From contig JAAKBF010000053.1 of the NCBI GenBank assembly GCA_012656075.1, positions 1 to 64,000 of the forward strand: DNA of 64,000 bases, read 5' to 3'. Every line of letters begins with the position of its first letter. Position 1 is the first letter of the stretch. Source of the DNA: Phytophthora hibernalis (lineage: Eukaryota > Oomycota > Peronosporomycetes > Peronosporales > Peronosporaceae). The position numbers and the translations under genes are program-made. Under the pieces are notes generated by a model. The model made no database searches. It was not told the origin of the DNA and worked only from the letters and a program-made list of their open reading frames with translations. Below are positions 12,938-25,835 of this stretch, in pieces.

Positions 12938-13010
12938 TCCCATATAGTGTAGGCGGTTAGGATAGCTGGCTCTCACCCAGCAGACCCGGGTTCGAGTCCC
13001 GGTGTGGGAA
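12938..13010 (+). tRNA. tRNA-Glu(CUC) copy 24
   Basis: Array consensus. Next copy 562 bp on. Confidence 0.93.
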
Positions 13011-13499
13011 CATCTTTTGCTCTTTTGCTCTTCCTGGCTGATATACCGCTCGTTTCAGCACCTGTGTGCGTTTCCTAGGGCGTACAAAGCTTCTGTAGCG
13101 CGCACATAGCCTCCAATAGATCGACCACGCTCGCACGAGCTACCGGCAGCCGACTTCGTCTTGTCACCTCTCGAAGCCTCAGTTTGCTGCCGACGATGGC
13201 GATGATGAGAGCGTTTATACGATGCGCCAGCGAGCCGTCGTTACGTGCTACGGGTATCGAGGACACTCGCATGAGGGCTGTTTGGCCGCCCACAGTGGCC
13301 GCGGTCGACTAGGATGGCAGGTAAGTAAATCATGTTGGACTGGCGCTGCGGGTTGTTTGAGACCAGTGACAGCGGGGGTGCCAGGTATGCGAAGGCTGTG
13401 GAAGCGTGCGCGCGTGGCACGTGTTCGTTGTGTGTGTTGTGTGTGTTTTGTGTGTTTTGTGCGAGTTGTGACGCAGTGGCGGGCTGTGTGGTTCAGCCT

Positions 13500-13572
13500 T
13501 CCCATATAGTGTAGGCGGTTAGGATAGCTGGCTCTCACCCAGCAGACCCGGGTTCGAGTCCCGGTGTGGGAA
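13500..13572 (+). tRNA. tRNA-Glu(CUC) copy 25
   Basis: Array consensus. Next copy 562 bp on. Confidence 0.93.
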
Positions 13573-14061
13573 CATCTTTTGCTCTTTTGCTCTTCCTGGC
13601 TGATATACCGCTCGTTTCAGCACCTGTGTGCGTTTCCTAGGGCGTACAAAGCTTCTGTAGCGCGCACATAGCCTCCAATAGATCGACCACGCTCGCACGA
13701 GCTACCGGCAGCCGACTTCGTCTTGTCACCTCTCGAAGCCTCAGTTTGCTGCCGACGATGGCGATGATGAGAGCGTTTATACGATGCGCCAGCGAGCCGT
13801 CGTTACGTGCTACGGGTATCGAGGACACTCGCATGAGGGCTGTTTGGCCGCCCACAGTGGCCGCGGTCGACTAGGATGGCAGGTAAGTAAATCATGTTGG
13901 ACTGGCGCTGCGGGTTGTTTGAGACCAGTGACAGCGGGGGTGCCAGGTATGCGAAGGCTGTGGAAGCGTGCGCGCGTGGCACGTGTTCGTTGTGTGTGTT
14001 GTGTGTGTTTTGTGTGTTTTGTGCGAGTTGTGACGCAGTGGCGGGCTGTGTGGTTCAGCCT

Positions 14062-14134
14062 TCCCATATAGTGTAGGCGGTTAGGATAGCTGGCTCTCAC
14101 CCAGCAGACCCGGGTTCGAGTCCCGGTGTGGGAA
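14062..14134 (+). tRNA. tRNA-Glu(CUC) copy 26
   Basis: Array consensus. Next copy 553 bp on. Confidence 0.93.
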
Positions 14135-14614
14135 CATCTTTTGCTCTTTTGCTCTTCCTGGCTGATATACCGCTCGTTTCAGCACCTGTGTGCGTTTCCT
14201 AGGGCGTACAAAGCTTCTGTAGCGCGCACATAGCCTCCAATAGATCGACCACGCTCGCACGAGCTACCGGCAGCCGACTTCGTCTTGTCACCTCTCGAAG
14301 CCTCAGTTTGCTGCCGACGATGGCGATGATGAGAGCGTTTATACGATGCGCCAGCGAGCCGTCGTTACGTGCTACGGGTATCGAGGACACTCGCATGAGG
14401 GCTGTTTGGCCGCCCACAGTGGCCGCGGTCGACTAGGATGGCAGGTAAGTAAATCATGTTGGACTGGCGCTGCGGGTTGTTTGAGACCAGTGACAGCGGG
14501 GGTGCCAGGTATGCGAAGGCTGTGGAAGCGTGCGCGCGTGGCACGTGTTCGTTGTGTGTGTTGTGTGTGTTTTGTGCGAGTTGTGACGCAGTGGCGGGCT
14601 GTGTGGTTCAGCCT

Positions 14615-14687
14615 TCCCATATAGTGTAGGCGGTTAGGATAGCTGGCTCTCACCCAGCAGACCCGGGTTCGAGTCCCGGTGTGGGAA
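14615..14687 (+). tRNA. tRNA-Glu(CUC) copy 27
   Basis: Array consensus. Next copy 553 bp on. Confidence 0.93.
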
Positions 14688-15167
14688 CATCTTTTGCTCT
14701 TTTGCTCTTCCTGGCTGATATACCGCTCGTTTCAGCACCTGTGTGCGTTTCCTAGGGCGTACAAAGCTTCTGTAGCGCGCACATAGCCTCCAATAGATCG
14801 ACCACGCTCGCACGAGCTACCGGCAGCCGACTTCGTCTTGTCACCTCTCGAAGCCTCAGTTTGCTGCCGACGATGGCGATGATGAGAGCGTTTATACGAT
14901 GCGCCAGCGAGCCGTCGTTACGTGCTACGGGTATCGAGGACACTCGCATGAGGGCTGTTTGGCCGCCCACAGTGGCCGCGGTCGACTAGGATGGCAGGTA
15001 AGTAAATCATGTTGGACTGGCGCTGCGGGTTGTTTGAGACCAGTGACAGCGGGGGTGCCAGGTATGCGAAGGCTGTGGAAGCGTGCGCGCGTGGCACGTG
15101 TTCGTTGTGTGTGTTGTGTGTGTTTTGTGCGAGTTGTGACGCAGTGGCGGGCTGTGTGGTTCAGCCT

Positions 15168-15240
15168 TCCCATATAGTGTAGGCGGTTAGGATAGCTGGC
15201 TCTCACCCAGCAGACCCGGGTTCGAGTCCCGGTGTGGGAA
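15168..15240 (+). tRNA. tRNA-Glu(CUC) copy 28
   Basis: Array consensus; unusual GT-tract length. Next copy 558 bp on. Confidence 0.93.
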
Positions 15241-15725
15241 CATCTTTTGCTCTTTTGCTCTTCCTGGCTGATATACCGCTCGTTTCAGCACCTGTGTGCG
15301 TTTCCTAGGGCGTACAAAGCTTCTGTAGCGCGCACATAGCCTCCAATAGATCGACCACGCTCGCACGAGCTACCGGCAGCCGACTTCGTCTTGTCACCTC
15401 TCGAAGCCTCAGTTTGCTGCCGACGATGGCGATGATGAGAGCGTTTATACGATGCGCCAGCGAGCCGTCGTTACGTGCTACGGGTATCGAGGACACTCGC
15501 ATGAGGGCTGTTTGGCCGCCCACAGTGGCCGCGGTCGACTAGGATGGCAGGTAAGTAAATCATGTTGGACTGGCGCTGCGGGTTGTTTGAGACCAGTGAC
15601 AGCGGGGGTGCCAGGTATGCGAAGGCTGTGGAAGCGTGCGCGCGTGGCACGTGTTCGTTGTGTGTGTTGTGTGTTTTGTGTTTTGTGCGAGTTGTGACGC
15701 AGTGGCGGGCTGTGTGGTTCAGCCT

Positions 15726-15798
15726 TCCCATATAGTGTAGGCGGTTAGGATAGCTGGCTCTCACCCAGCAGACCCGGGTTCGAGTCCCGGTGTGGGAA
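15726..15798 (+). tRNA. tRNA-Glu(CUC) copy 29
   Basis: Array consensus; first of five successive 553-bp units. Confidence 0.93.
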
Positions 15799-16278
15799 CA
15801 TCTTTTGCTCTTTTGCTCTTCCTGGCTGATATACCGCTCGTTTCAGCACCTGTGTGCGTTTCCTAGGGCGTACAAAGCTTCTGTAGCGCGCACATAGCCT
15901 CCAATAGATCGACCACGCTCGCACGAGCTACCGGCAGCCGACTTCGTCTTGTCACCTCTCGAAGCCTCAGTTTGCTGCCGACGATGGCGATGATGAGAGC
16001 GTTTATACGATGCGCCAGCGAGCCGTCGTTACGTGCTACGGGTATCGAGGACACTCGCATGAGGGCTGTTTGGCCGCCCACAGTGGCCGCGGTCGACTAG
16101 GATGGCAGGTAAGTAAATCATGTTGGACTGGCGCTGCGGGTTGTTTGAGACCAGTGACAGCGGGGGTGCCAGGTATGCGAAGGCTGTGGAAGCGTGCGCG
16201 CGTGGCACGTGTTCGTTGTGTGTGTTGTGTGTGTTTTGTGCGAGTTGTGACGCAGTGGCGGGCTGTGTGGTTCAGCCT

Positions 16279-16351
16279 TCCCATATAGTGTAGGCGGTTA
16301 GGATAGCTGGCTCTCACCCAGCAGACCCGGGTTCGAGTCCCGGTGTGGGAA
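16279..16351 (+). tRNA. tRNA-Glu(CUC) copy 30
   Basis: Array consensus; spacer marker A at 16,634. Next copy 553 bp on. Confidence 0.93.
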
Positions 16352-16831
16352 CATCTTTTGCTCTTTTGCTCTTCCTGGCTGATATACCGCTCGTTTCAGC
16401 ACCTGTGTGCGTTTCCTAGGGCGTACAAAGCTTCTGTAGCGCGCACATAGCCTCCAATAGATCGACCACGCTCGCACGAGCTACCGGCAGCCGACTTCGT
16501 CTTGTCACCTCTCGAAGCCTCAGTTTGCTGCCGACGATGGCGATGATGAGAGCGTTTATACGATGCGCCAGCGAGCCGTCGTTACGTGCTACGGGTATCG
16601 AGGACACTCGCATGAGGGCTGTTTGGCCGCCCAAAGTGGCCGCGGTCGACTAGGATGGCAGGTAAGTAAATCATGTTGGACTGGCGCTGCGGGTTGTTTG
16701 AGACCAGTGACAGCGGGGGTGCCAGGTATGCGAAGGCTGTGGAAGCGTGCGCGCGTGGCACGTGTTCGTTGTGTGTGTTGTGTGTGTTTTGTGCGAGTTG
16801 TGACGCAGTGGCGGGCTGTGTGGTTCAGCCT

Positions 16832-16904
16832 TCCCATATAGTGTAGGCGGTTAGGATAGCTGGCTCTCACCCAGCAGACCCGGGTTCGAGTCCCGGTGTG
16901 GGAA
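16832..16904 (+). tRNA. tRNA-Glu(CUC) copy 31
   Basis: Array consensus. Next copy 553 bp on. Confidence 0.93.
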
Positions 16905-17384
16905 CATCTTTTGCTCTTTTGCTCTTCCTGGCTGATATACCGCTCGTTTCAGCACCTGTGTGCGTTTCCTAGGGCGTACAAAGCTTCTGTAGCGCGCACA
17001 TAGCCTCCAATAGATCGACCACGCTCGCACGAGCTACCGGCAGCCGACTTCGTCTTGTCACCTCTCGAAGCCTCAGTTTGCTGCCGACGATGGCGATGAT
17101 GAGAGCGTTTATACGATGCGCCAGCGAGCCGTCGTTACGTGCTACGGGTATCGAGGACACTCGCATGAGGGCTGTTTGGCCGCCCACAGTGGCCGCGGTC
17201 GACTAGGATGGCAGGTAAGTAAATCATGTTGGACTGGCGCTGCGGGTTGTTTGAGACCAGTGACAGCGGGGGTGCCAGGTATGCGAAGGCTGTGGAAGCG
17301 TGCGCGCGTGGCACGTGTTCGTTGTGTGTGTTGTGTGTGTTTTGTGCGAGTTGTGACGCAGTGGCGGGCTGTGTGGTTCAGCCT

Positions 17385-17457
17385 TCCCATATAGTGTAGG
17401 CGGTTAGGATAGCTGGCTCTCACCCAGCAGACCCGGGTTCGAGTCCCGGTGTGGGAA
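17385..17457 (+). tRNA. tRNA-Glu(CUC) copy 32
   Basis: Array consensus. Next copy 553 bp on. Confidence 0.93.
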
Positions 17458-17937
17458 CATCTTTTGCTCTTTTGCTCTTCCTGGCTGATATACCGCTCGT
17501 TTCAGCACCTGTGTGCGTTTCCTAGGGCGTACAAAGCTTCTGTAGCGCGCACATAGCCTCCAATAGATCGACCACGCTCGCACGAGCTACCGGCAGCCGA
17601 CTTCGTCTTGTCACCTCTCGAAGCCTCAGTTTGCTGCCGACGATGGCGATGATGAGAGCGTTTATACGATGCGCCAGCGAGCCGTCGTTACGTGCTACGG
17701 GTATCGAGGACACTCGCATGAGGGCTGTTTGGCCGCCCACAGTGGCCGCGGTCGACTAGGATGGCAGGTAAGTAAATCATGTTGGACTGGCGCTGCGGGT
17801 TGTTTGAGACCAGTGACAGCGGGGGTGCCAGGTATGCGAAGGCTGTGGAAGCGTGCGCGCGTGGCACGTGTTCGTTGTGTGTGTTGTGTGTGTTTTGTGC
17901 GAGTTGTGACGCAGTGGCGGGCTGTGTGGTTCAGCCT

Positions 17938-18010
17938 TCCCATATAGTGTAGGCGGTTAGGATAGCTGGCTCTCACCCAGCAGACCCGGGTTCGAGTCCC
18001 GGTGTGGGAA
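17938..18010 (+). tRNA. tRNA-Glu(CUC) copy 33
   Basis: Array consensus. Next copy 553 bp on. Confidence 0.93.
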
Positions 18011-18490
18011 CATCTTTTGCTCTTTTGCTCTTCCTGGCTGATATACCGCTCGTTTCAGCACCTGTGTGCGTTTCCTAGGGCGTACAAAGCTTCTGTAGCG
18101 CGCACATAGCCTCCAATAGATCGACCACGCTCGCACGAGCTACCGGCAGCCGACTTCGTCTTGTCACCTCTCGAAGCCTCAGTTTGCTGCCGACGATGGC
18201 GATGATGAGAGCGTTTATACGATGCGCCAGCGAGCCGTCGTTACGTGCTACGGGTATCGAGGACACTCGCATGAGGGCTGTTTGGCCGCCCACAGTGGCC
18301 GCGGTCGACTAGGATGGCAGGTAAGTAAATCATGTTGGACTGGCGCTGCGGGTTGTTTGAGACCAGTGACAGCGGGGGTGCCAGGTATGCGAAGGCTGTG
18401 GAAGCGTGCGCGCGTGGCACGTGTTCGTTGTGTGTGTTGTGTGTGTTTTGTGCGAGTTGTGACGCAGTGGCGGGCTGTGTGGTTCAGCCT

Positions 18491-18563
18491 TCCCATATAG
18501 TGTAGGCGGTTAGGATAGCTGGCTCTCACCCAGCAGACCCGGGTTCGAGTCCCGGTGTGGGAA
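18491..18563 (+). tRNA. tRNA-Glu(CUC) copy 34
   Basis: Array consensus. Next copy 560 bp on. Confidence 0.93.
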
Positions 18564-19050
18564 CATCTTTTGCTCTTTTGCTCTTCCTGGCTGATATACC
18601 GCTCGTTTCAGCACCTGTGTGCGTTTCCTAGGGCGTACAAAGCTTCTGTAGCGCGCACATAGCCTCCAATAGATCGACCACGCTCGCACGAGCTACCGGC
18701 AGCCGACTTCGTCTTGTCACCTCTCGAAGCCTCAGTTTGCTGCCGACGATGGCGATGATGAGAGCGTTTATACGATGCGCCAGCGAGCCGTCGTTACGTG
18801 CTACGGGTATCGAGGACACTCGCATGAGGGCTGTTTGGCCGCCCACAGTGGCCGCGGTCGACTAGGATGGCAGGTAAGTAAATCATGTTGGACTGGCGCT
18901 GCGGGTTGTTTGAGACCAGTGACAGCGGGGGTGCCAGGTATGCGAAGGCTGTGGAAGCGTGCGCGCGTGGCACGTGTTCGTTGTGTGTGTTGTGTGTTTT
19001 GTGTGTTTTGTGCGAGTTGTGACGCAGTGGCGGGCTGTGTGGTTCAGCCT

Positions 19051-19123
19051 TCCCATATAGTGTAGGCGGTTAGGATAGCTGGCTCTCACCCAGCAGACCC
19101 GGGTTCGAGTCCCGGTGTGGGAA
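19051..19123 (+). tRNA. tRNA-Glu(CUC) copy 35
   Basis: Array consensus. Next copy 561 bp on. Confidence 0.93.
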
Positions 19124-19611
19124 CATCTTTTGCTCTTTTGCTCTTCCTGGCTGATATACCGCTCGTTTCAGCACCTGTGTGCGTTTCCTAGGGCGTACAA
19201 AGCTTCTGTAGCGCGCACATAGCCTCCAATAGATCGACCACGCTCGCACGAGCTACCGGCAGCCGACTTCGTCTTGTCACCTCTCGAAGCCTCAGTTTGC
19301 TGCCGACGATGGCGATGATGAGAGCGTTTATACGATGCGCCAGCGAGCCGTCGTTACGTGCTACGGGTATCGAGGACACTCGCATGAGGGCTGTTTGGCC
19401 GCCCACAGTGGCCGCGGTCGACTAGGATGGCAGGTAAGTAAATCATGTTGGACTGGCGCTGCGGGTTGTTTGAGACCAGTGACAGCGGGGGTGCCAGGTA
19501 TGCGAAGGCTGTGGAAGCGTGCGCGCGTGGCACGTGTTCGTTGTGTGTGTTGTGTGTGTTTTGTGTGTTTGTGCGAGTTGTGACGCAGTGGCGGGCTGTG
19601 TGGTTCAGCCT

Positions 19612-19684
19612 TCCCATATAGTGTAGGCGGTTAGGATAGCTGGCTCTCACCCAGCAGACCCGGGTTCGAGTCCCGGTGTGGGAA
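19612..19684 (+). tRNA. tRNA-Glu(CUC) copy 36
   Basis: Array consensus. Next copy 562 bp on. Confidence 0.93.
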
Positions 19685-20173
19685 CATCTTTTGCTCTTTT
19701 GCTCTTCCTGGCTGATATACCGCTCGTTTCAGCACCTGTGTGCGTTTCCTAGGGCGTACAAAGCTTCTGTAGCGCGCACATAGCCTCCAATAGATCGACC
19801 ACGCTCGCACGAGCTACCGGCAGCCGACTTCGTCTTGTCACCTCTCGAAGCCTCAGTTTGCTGCCGACGATGGCGATGATGAGAGCGTTTATACGATGCG
19901 CCAGCGAGCCGTCGTTACGTGCTACGGGTATCGAGGACACTCGCATGAGGGCTGTTTGGCCGCCCACAGTGGCCGCGGTCGACTAGGATGGCAGGTAAGT
20001 AAATCATGTTGGACTGGCGCTGCGGGTTGTTTGAGACCAGTGACAGCGGGGGTGCCAGGTATGCGAAGGCTGTGGAAGCGTGCGCGCGTGGCACGTGTTC
20101 GTTGTGTGTGTTGTGTGTGTTTTGTGTGTTTTGTGCGAGTTGTGACGCAGTGGCGGGCTGTGTGGTTCAGCCT

Positions 20174-20246
20174 TCCCATATAGTGTAGGCGGTTAGGATA
20201 GCTGGCTCTCACCCAGCAGACCCGGGTTCGAGTCCCGGTGTGGGAA
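20174..20246 (+). tRNA. tRNA-Glu(CUC) copy 37
   Basis: Array consensus. Next copy 553 bp on. Confidence 0.93.
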
Positions 20247-20726
20247 CATCTTTTGCTCTTTTGCTCTTCCTGGCTGATATACCGCTCGTTTCAGCACCTG
20301 TGTGCGTTTCCTAGGGCGTACAAAGCTTCTGTAGCGCGCACATAGCCTCCAATAGATCGACCACGCTCGCACGAGCTACCGGCAGCCGACTTCGTCTTGT
20401 CACCTCTCGAAGCCTCAGTTTGCTGCCGACGATGGCGATGATGAGAGCGTTTATACGATGCGCCAGCGAGCCGTCGTTACGTGCTACGGGTATCGAGGAC
20501 ACTCGCATGAGGGCTGTTTGGCCGCCCACAGTGGCCGCGGTCGACTAGGATGGCAGGTAAGTAAATCATGTTGGACTGGCGCTGCGGGTTGTTTGAGACC
20601 AGTGACAGCGGGGGTGCCAGGTATGCGAAGGCTGTGGAAGCGTGCGCGCGTGGCACGTGTTCGTTGTGTGTGTTGTGTGTGTTTTGTGCGAGTTGTGACG
20701 CAGTGGCGGGCTGTGTGGTTCAGCCT

Positions 20727-20799
20727 TCCCATATAGTGTAGGCGGTTAGGATAGCTGGCTCTCACCCAGCAGACCCGGGTTCGAGTCCCGGTGTGGGAA
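20727..20799 (+). tRNA. tRNA-Glu(CUC) copy 38
   Basis: Array consensus; spacer marker A at 21,082. Next copy 562 bp on. Confidence 0.93.
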
Positions 20800-21288
20800 C
20801 ATCTTTTGCTCTTTTGCTCTTCCTGGCTGATATACCGCTCGTTTCAGCACCTGTGTGCGTTTCCTAGGGCGTACAAAGCTTCTGTAGCGCGCACATAGCC
20901 TCCAATAGATCGACCACGCTCGCACGAGCTACCGGCAGCCGACTTCGTCTTGTCACCTCTCGAAGCCTCAGTTTGCTGCCGACGATGGCGATGATGAGAG
21001 CGTTTATACGATGCGCCAGCGAGCCGTCGTTACGTGCTACGGGTATCGAGGACACTCGCATGAGGGCTGTTTGGCCGCCCAAAGTGGCCGCGGTCGACTA
21101 GGATGGCAGGTAAGTAAATCATGTTGGACTGGCGCTGCGGGTTGTTTGAGACCAGTGACAGCGGGGGTGCCAGGTATGCGAAGGCTGTGGAAGCGTGCGC
21201 GCGTGGCACGTGTTCGTTGTGTGTGTTGTGTGTGTTTTGTGTGTTTTGTGCGAGTTGTGACGCAGTGGCGGGCTGTGTGGTTCAGCCT

Positions 21289-21361
21289 TCCCATATAGTG
21301 TAGGCGGTTAGGATAGCTGGCTCTCACCCAGCAGACCCGGGTTCGAGTCCCGGTGTGGGAA
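21289..21361 (+). tRNA. tRNA-Glu(CUC) copy 39
   Basis: Array consensus. Next copy 553 bp on. Confidence 0.93.
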
Positions 21362-21841
21362 CATCTTTTGCTCTTTTGCTCTTCCTGGCTGATATACCGC
21401 TCGTTTCAGCACCTGTGTGCGTTTCCTAGGGCGTACAAAGCTTCTGTAGCGCGCACATAGCCTCCAATAGATCGACCACGCTCGCACGAGCTACCGGCAG
21501 CCGACTTCGTCTTGTCACCTCTCGAAGCCTCAGTTTGCTGCCGACGATGGCGATGATGAGAGCGTTTATACGATGCGCCAGCGAGCCGTCGTTACGTGCT
21601 ACGGGTATCGAGGACACTCGCATGAGGGCTGTTTGGCCGCCCACAGTGGCCGCGGTCGACTAGGATGGCAGGTAAGTAAATCATGTTGGACTGGCGCTGC
21701 GGGTTGTTTGAGACCAGTGACAGCGGGGGTGCCAGGTATGCGAAGGCTGTGGAAGCGTGCGCGCGTGGCACGTGTTCGTTGTGTGTGTTGTGTGTGTTTT
21801 GTGCGAGTTGTGACGCAGTGGCGGGCTGTGTGGTTCAGCCT

Positions 21842-21914
21842 TCCCATATAGTGTAGGCGGTTAGGATAGCTGGCTCTCACCCAGCAGACCCGGGTTCGAG
21901 TCCCGGTGTGGGAA
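21842..21914 (+). tRNA. tRNA-Glu(CUC) copy 40
   Basis: Array consensus. Next copy 562 bp on. Confidence 0.93.
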
Positions 21915-22403
21915 CATCTTTTGCTCTTTTGCTCTTCCTGGCTGATATACCGCTCGTTTCAGCACCTGTGTGCGTTTCCTAGGGCGTACAAAGCTTCTGT
22001 AGCGCGCACATAGCCTCCAATAGATCGACCACGCTCGCACGAGCTACCGGCAGCCGACTTCGTCTTGTCACCTCTCGAAGCCTCAGTTTGCTGCCGACGA
22101 TGGCGATGATGAGAGCGTTTATACGATGCGCCAGCGAGCCGTCGTTACGTGCTACGGGTATCGAGGACACTCGCATGAGGGCTGTTTGGCCGCCCACAGT
22201 GGCCGCGGTCGACTAGGATGGCAGGTAAGTAAATCATGTTGGACTGGCGCTGCGGGTTGTTTGAGACCAGTGACAGCGGGGGTGCCAGGTATGCGAAGGC
22301 TGTGGAAGCGTGCGCGCGTGGCACGTGTTCGTTGTGTGTGTTGTGTGTGTTTTGTGTGTTTTGTGCGAGTTGTGACGCAGTGGCGGGCTGTGTGGTTCAG
22401 CCT

Positions 22404-22476
22404 TCCCATATAGTGTAGGCGGTTAGGATAGCTGGCTCTCACCCAGCAGACCCGGGTTCGAGTCCCGGTGTGGGAA
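22404..22476 (+). tRNA. tRNA-Glu(CUC) copy 41
   Basis: Array consensus. Next copy 560 bp on. Confidence 0.93.
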
Positions 22477-22963
22477 CATCTTTTGCTCTTTTGCTCTTCC
22501 TGGCTGATATACCGCTCGTTTCAGCACCTGTGTGCGTTTCCTAGGGCGTACAAAGCTTCTGTAGCGCGCACATAGCCTCCAATAGATCGACCACGCTCGC
22601 ACGAGCTACCGGCAGCCGACTTCGTCTTGTCACCTCTCGAAGCCTCAGTTTGCTGCCGACGATGGCGATGATGAGAGCGTTTATACGATGCGCCAGCGAG
22701 CCGTCGTTACGTGCTACGGGTATCGAGGACACTCGCATGAGGGCTGTTTGGCCGCCCACAGTGGCCGCGGTCGACTAGGATGGCAGGTAAGTAAATCATG
22801 TTGGACTGGCGCTGCGGGTTGTTTGAGACCAGTGACAGCGGGGGTGCCAGGTATGCGAAGGCTGTGGAAGCGTGCGCGCGTGGCACGTGTTCGTTGTGTG
22901 TGTTGTGTGTTTTGTGTGTTTTGTGCGAGTTGTGACGCAGTGGCGGGCTGTGTGGTTCAGCCT

Positions 22964-23036
22964 TCCCATATAGTGTAGGCGGTTAGGATAGCTGGCTCTC
23001 ACCCAGCAGACCCGGGTTCGAGTCCCGGTGTGGGAA
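22964..23036 (+). tRNA. tRNA-Glu(CUC) copy 42
   Basis: Array consensus. Next copy 562 bp on. Confidence 0.93.
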
Positions 23037-23525
23037 CATCTTTTGCTCTTTTGCTCTTCCTGGCTGATATACCGCTCGTTTCAGCACCTGTGTGCGTTTC
23101 CTAGGGCGTACAAAGCTTCTGTAGCGCGCACATAGCCTCCAATAGATCGACCACGCTCGCACGAGCTACCGGCAGCCGACTTCGTCTTGTCACCTCTCGA
23201 AGCCTCAGTTTGCTGCCGACGATGGCGATGATGAGAGCGTTTATACGATGCGCCAGCGAGCCGTCGTTACGTGCTACGGGTATCGAGGACACTCGCATGA
23301 GGGCTGTTTGGCCGCCCACAGTGGCCGCGGTCGACTAGGATGGCAGGTAAGTAAATCATGTTGGACTGGCGCTGCGGGTTGTTTGAGACCAGTGACAGCG
23401 GGGGTGCCAGGTATGCGAAGGCTGTGGAAGCGTGCGCGCGTGGCACGTGTTCGTTGTGTGTGTTGTGTGTGTTTTGTGTGTTTTGTGCGAGTTGTGACGC
23501 AGTGGCGGGCTGTGTGGTTCAGCCT

Positions 23526-23598
23526 TCCCATATAGTGTAGGCGGTTAGGATAGCTGGCTCTCACCCAGCAGACCCGGGTTCGAGTCCCGGTGTGGGAA
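23526..23598 (+). tRNA. tRNA-Glu(CUC) copy 43
   Basis: Array consensus; its GT tract is a pure GT run. Next copy 554 bp on. Confidence 0.93.
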
Positions 23599-24079
23599 CA
23601 TCTTTTGCTCTTTTGCTCTTCCTGGCTGATATACCGCTCGTTTCAGCACCTGTGTGCGTTTCCTAGGGCGTACAAAGCTTCTGTAGCGCGCACATAGCCT
23701 CCAATAGATCGACCACGCTCGCACGAGCTACCGGCAGCCGACTTCGTCTTGTCACCTCTCGAAGCCTCAGTTTGCTGCCGACGATGGCGATGATGAGAGC
23801 GTTTATACGATGCGCCAGCGAGCCGTCGTTACGTGCTACGGGTATCGAGGACACTCGCATGAGGGCTGTTTGGCCGCCCACAGTGGCCGCGGTCGACTAG
23901 GATGGCAGGTAAGTAAATCATGTTGGACTGGCGCTGCGGGTTGTTTGAGACCAGTGACAGCGGGGGTGCCAGGTATGCGAAGGCTGTGGAAGCGTGCGCG
24001 CGTGGCACGTGTTCGTTGTGTGTGTGTGTGTGTGTTTTGTGCGAGTTGTGACGCAGTGGCGGGCTGTGTGGTTCAGCCT

Positions 24080-24152
24080 TCCCATATAGTGTAGGCGGTT
24101 AGGATAGCTGGCTCTCACCCAGCAGACCCGGGTTCGAGTCCCGGTGTGGGAA
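24080..24152 (+). tRNA. tRNA-Glu(CUC) copy 44
   Basis: Array consensus. Next copy 562 bp on. Confidence 0.93.
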
Positions 24153-24641
24153 CATCTTTTGCTCTTTTGCTCTTCCTGGCTGATATACCGCTCGTTTCAG
24201 CACCTGTGTGCGTTTCCTAGGGCGTACAAAGCTTCTGTAGCGCGCACATAGCCTCCAATAGATCGACCACGCTCGCACGAGCTACCGGCAGCCGACTTCG
24301 TCTTGTCACCTCTCGAAGCCTCAGTTTGCTGCCGACGATGGCGATGATGAGAGCGTTTATACGATGCGCCAGCGAGCCGTCGTTACGTGCTACGGGTATC
24401 GAGGACACTCGCATGAGGGCTGTTTGGCCGCCCACAGTGGCCGCGGTCGACTAGGATGGCAGGTAAGTAAATCATGTTGGACTGGCGCTGCGGGTTGTTT
24501 GAGACCAGTGACAGCGGGGGTGCCAGGTATGCGAAGGCTGTGGAAGCGTGCGCGCGTGGCACGTGTTCGTTGTGTGTGTTGTGTGTGTTTTGTGTGTTTT
24601 GTGCGAGTTGTGACGCAGTGGCGGGCTGTGTGGTTCAGCCT

Positions 24642-24714
24642 TCCCATATAGTGTAGGCGGTTAGGATAGCTGGCTCTCACCCAGCAGACCCGGGTTCGAG
24701 TCCCGGTGTGGGAA
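24642..24714 (+). tRNA. tRNA-Glu(CUC) copy 45
   Basis: Array consensus. Next copy 561 bp on. Confidence 0.93.
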
Positions 24715-25202
24715 CATCTTTTGCTCTTTTGCTCTTCCTGGCTGATATACCGCTCGTTTCAGCACCTGTGTGCGTTTCCTAGGGCGTACAAAGCTTCTGT
24801 AGCGCGCACATAGCCTCCAATAGATCGACCACGCTCGCACGAGCTACCGGCAGCCGACTTCGTCTTGTCACCTCTCGAAGCCTCAGTTTGCTGCCGACGA
24901 TGGCGATGATGAGAGCGTTTATACGATGCGCCAGCGAGCCGTCGTTACGTGCTACGGGTATCGAGGACACTCGCATGAGGGCTGTTTGGCCGCCCACAGT
25001 GGCCGCGGTCGACTAGGATGGCAGGTAAGTAAATCATGTTGGACTGGCGCTGCGGGTTGTTTGAGACCAGTGACAGCGGGGGTGCCAGGTATGCGAAGGC
25101 TGTGGAAGCGTGCGCGCGTGGCACGTGTTCGTTGTGTGTGTTGTGTGTTTTTGTGTGTTTTGTGCGAGTTGTGACGCAGTGGCGGGCTGTGTGGTTCAGC
25201 CT

Positions 25203-25275
25203 TCCCATATAGTGTAGGCGGTTAGGATAGCTGGCTCTCACCCAGCAGACCCGGGTTCGAGTCCCGGTGTGGGAA
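25203..25275 (+). tRNA. tRNA-Glu(CUC) copy 46
   Basis: Array consensus. Next copy 560 bp on. Confidence 0.93.
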
Positions 25276-25762
25276 CATCTTTTGCTCTTTTGCTCTTCCT
25301 GGCTGATATACCGCTCGTTTCAGCACCTGTGTGCGTTTCCTAGGGCGTACAAAGCTTCTGTAGCGCGCACATAGCCTCCAATAGATCGACCACGCTCGCA
25401 CGAGCTACCGGCAGCCGACTTCGTCTTGTCACCTCTCGAAGCCTCAGTTTGCTGCCGACGATGGCGATGATGAGAGCGTTTATACGATGCGCCAGCGAGC
25501 CGTCGTTACGTGCTACGGGTATCGAGGACACTCGCATGAGGGCTGTTTGGCCGCCCACAGTGGCCGCGGTCGACTAGGATGGCAGGTAAGTAAATCATGT
25601 TGGACTGGCGCTGCGGGTTGTTTGAGACCAGTGACAGCGGGGGTGCCAGGTATGCGAAGGCTGTGGAAGCGTGCGCGCGTGGCACGTGTTCGTTGTGTGT
25701 GTTGTGTGTTTTGTGTGTTTTGTGCGAGTTGTGACGCAGTGGCGGGCTGTGTGGTTCAGCCT

Positions 25763-25835
25763 TCCCATATAGTGTAGGCGGTTAGGATAGCTGGCTCTCA
25801 CCCAGCAGACCCGGGTTCGAGTCCCGGTGTGGGAA
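25763..25835 (+). tRNA. tRNA-Glu(CUC) copy 47
   Basis: Array consensus. Next copy 553 bp on. Confidence 0.93.
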
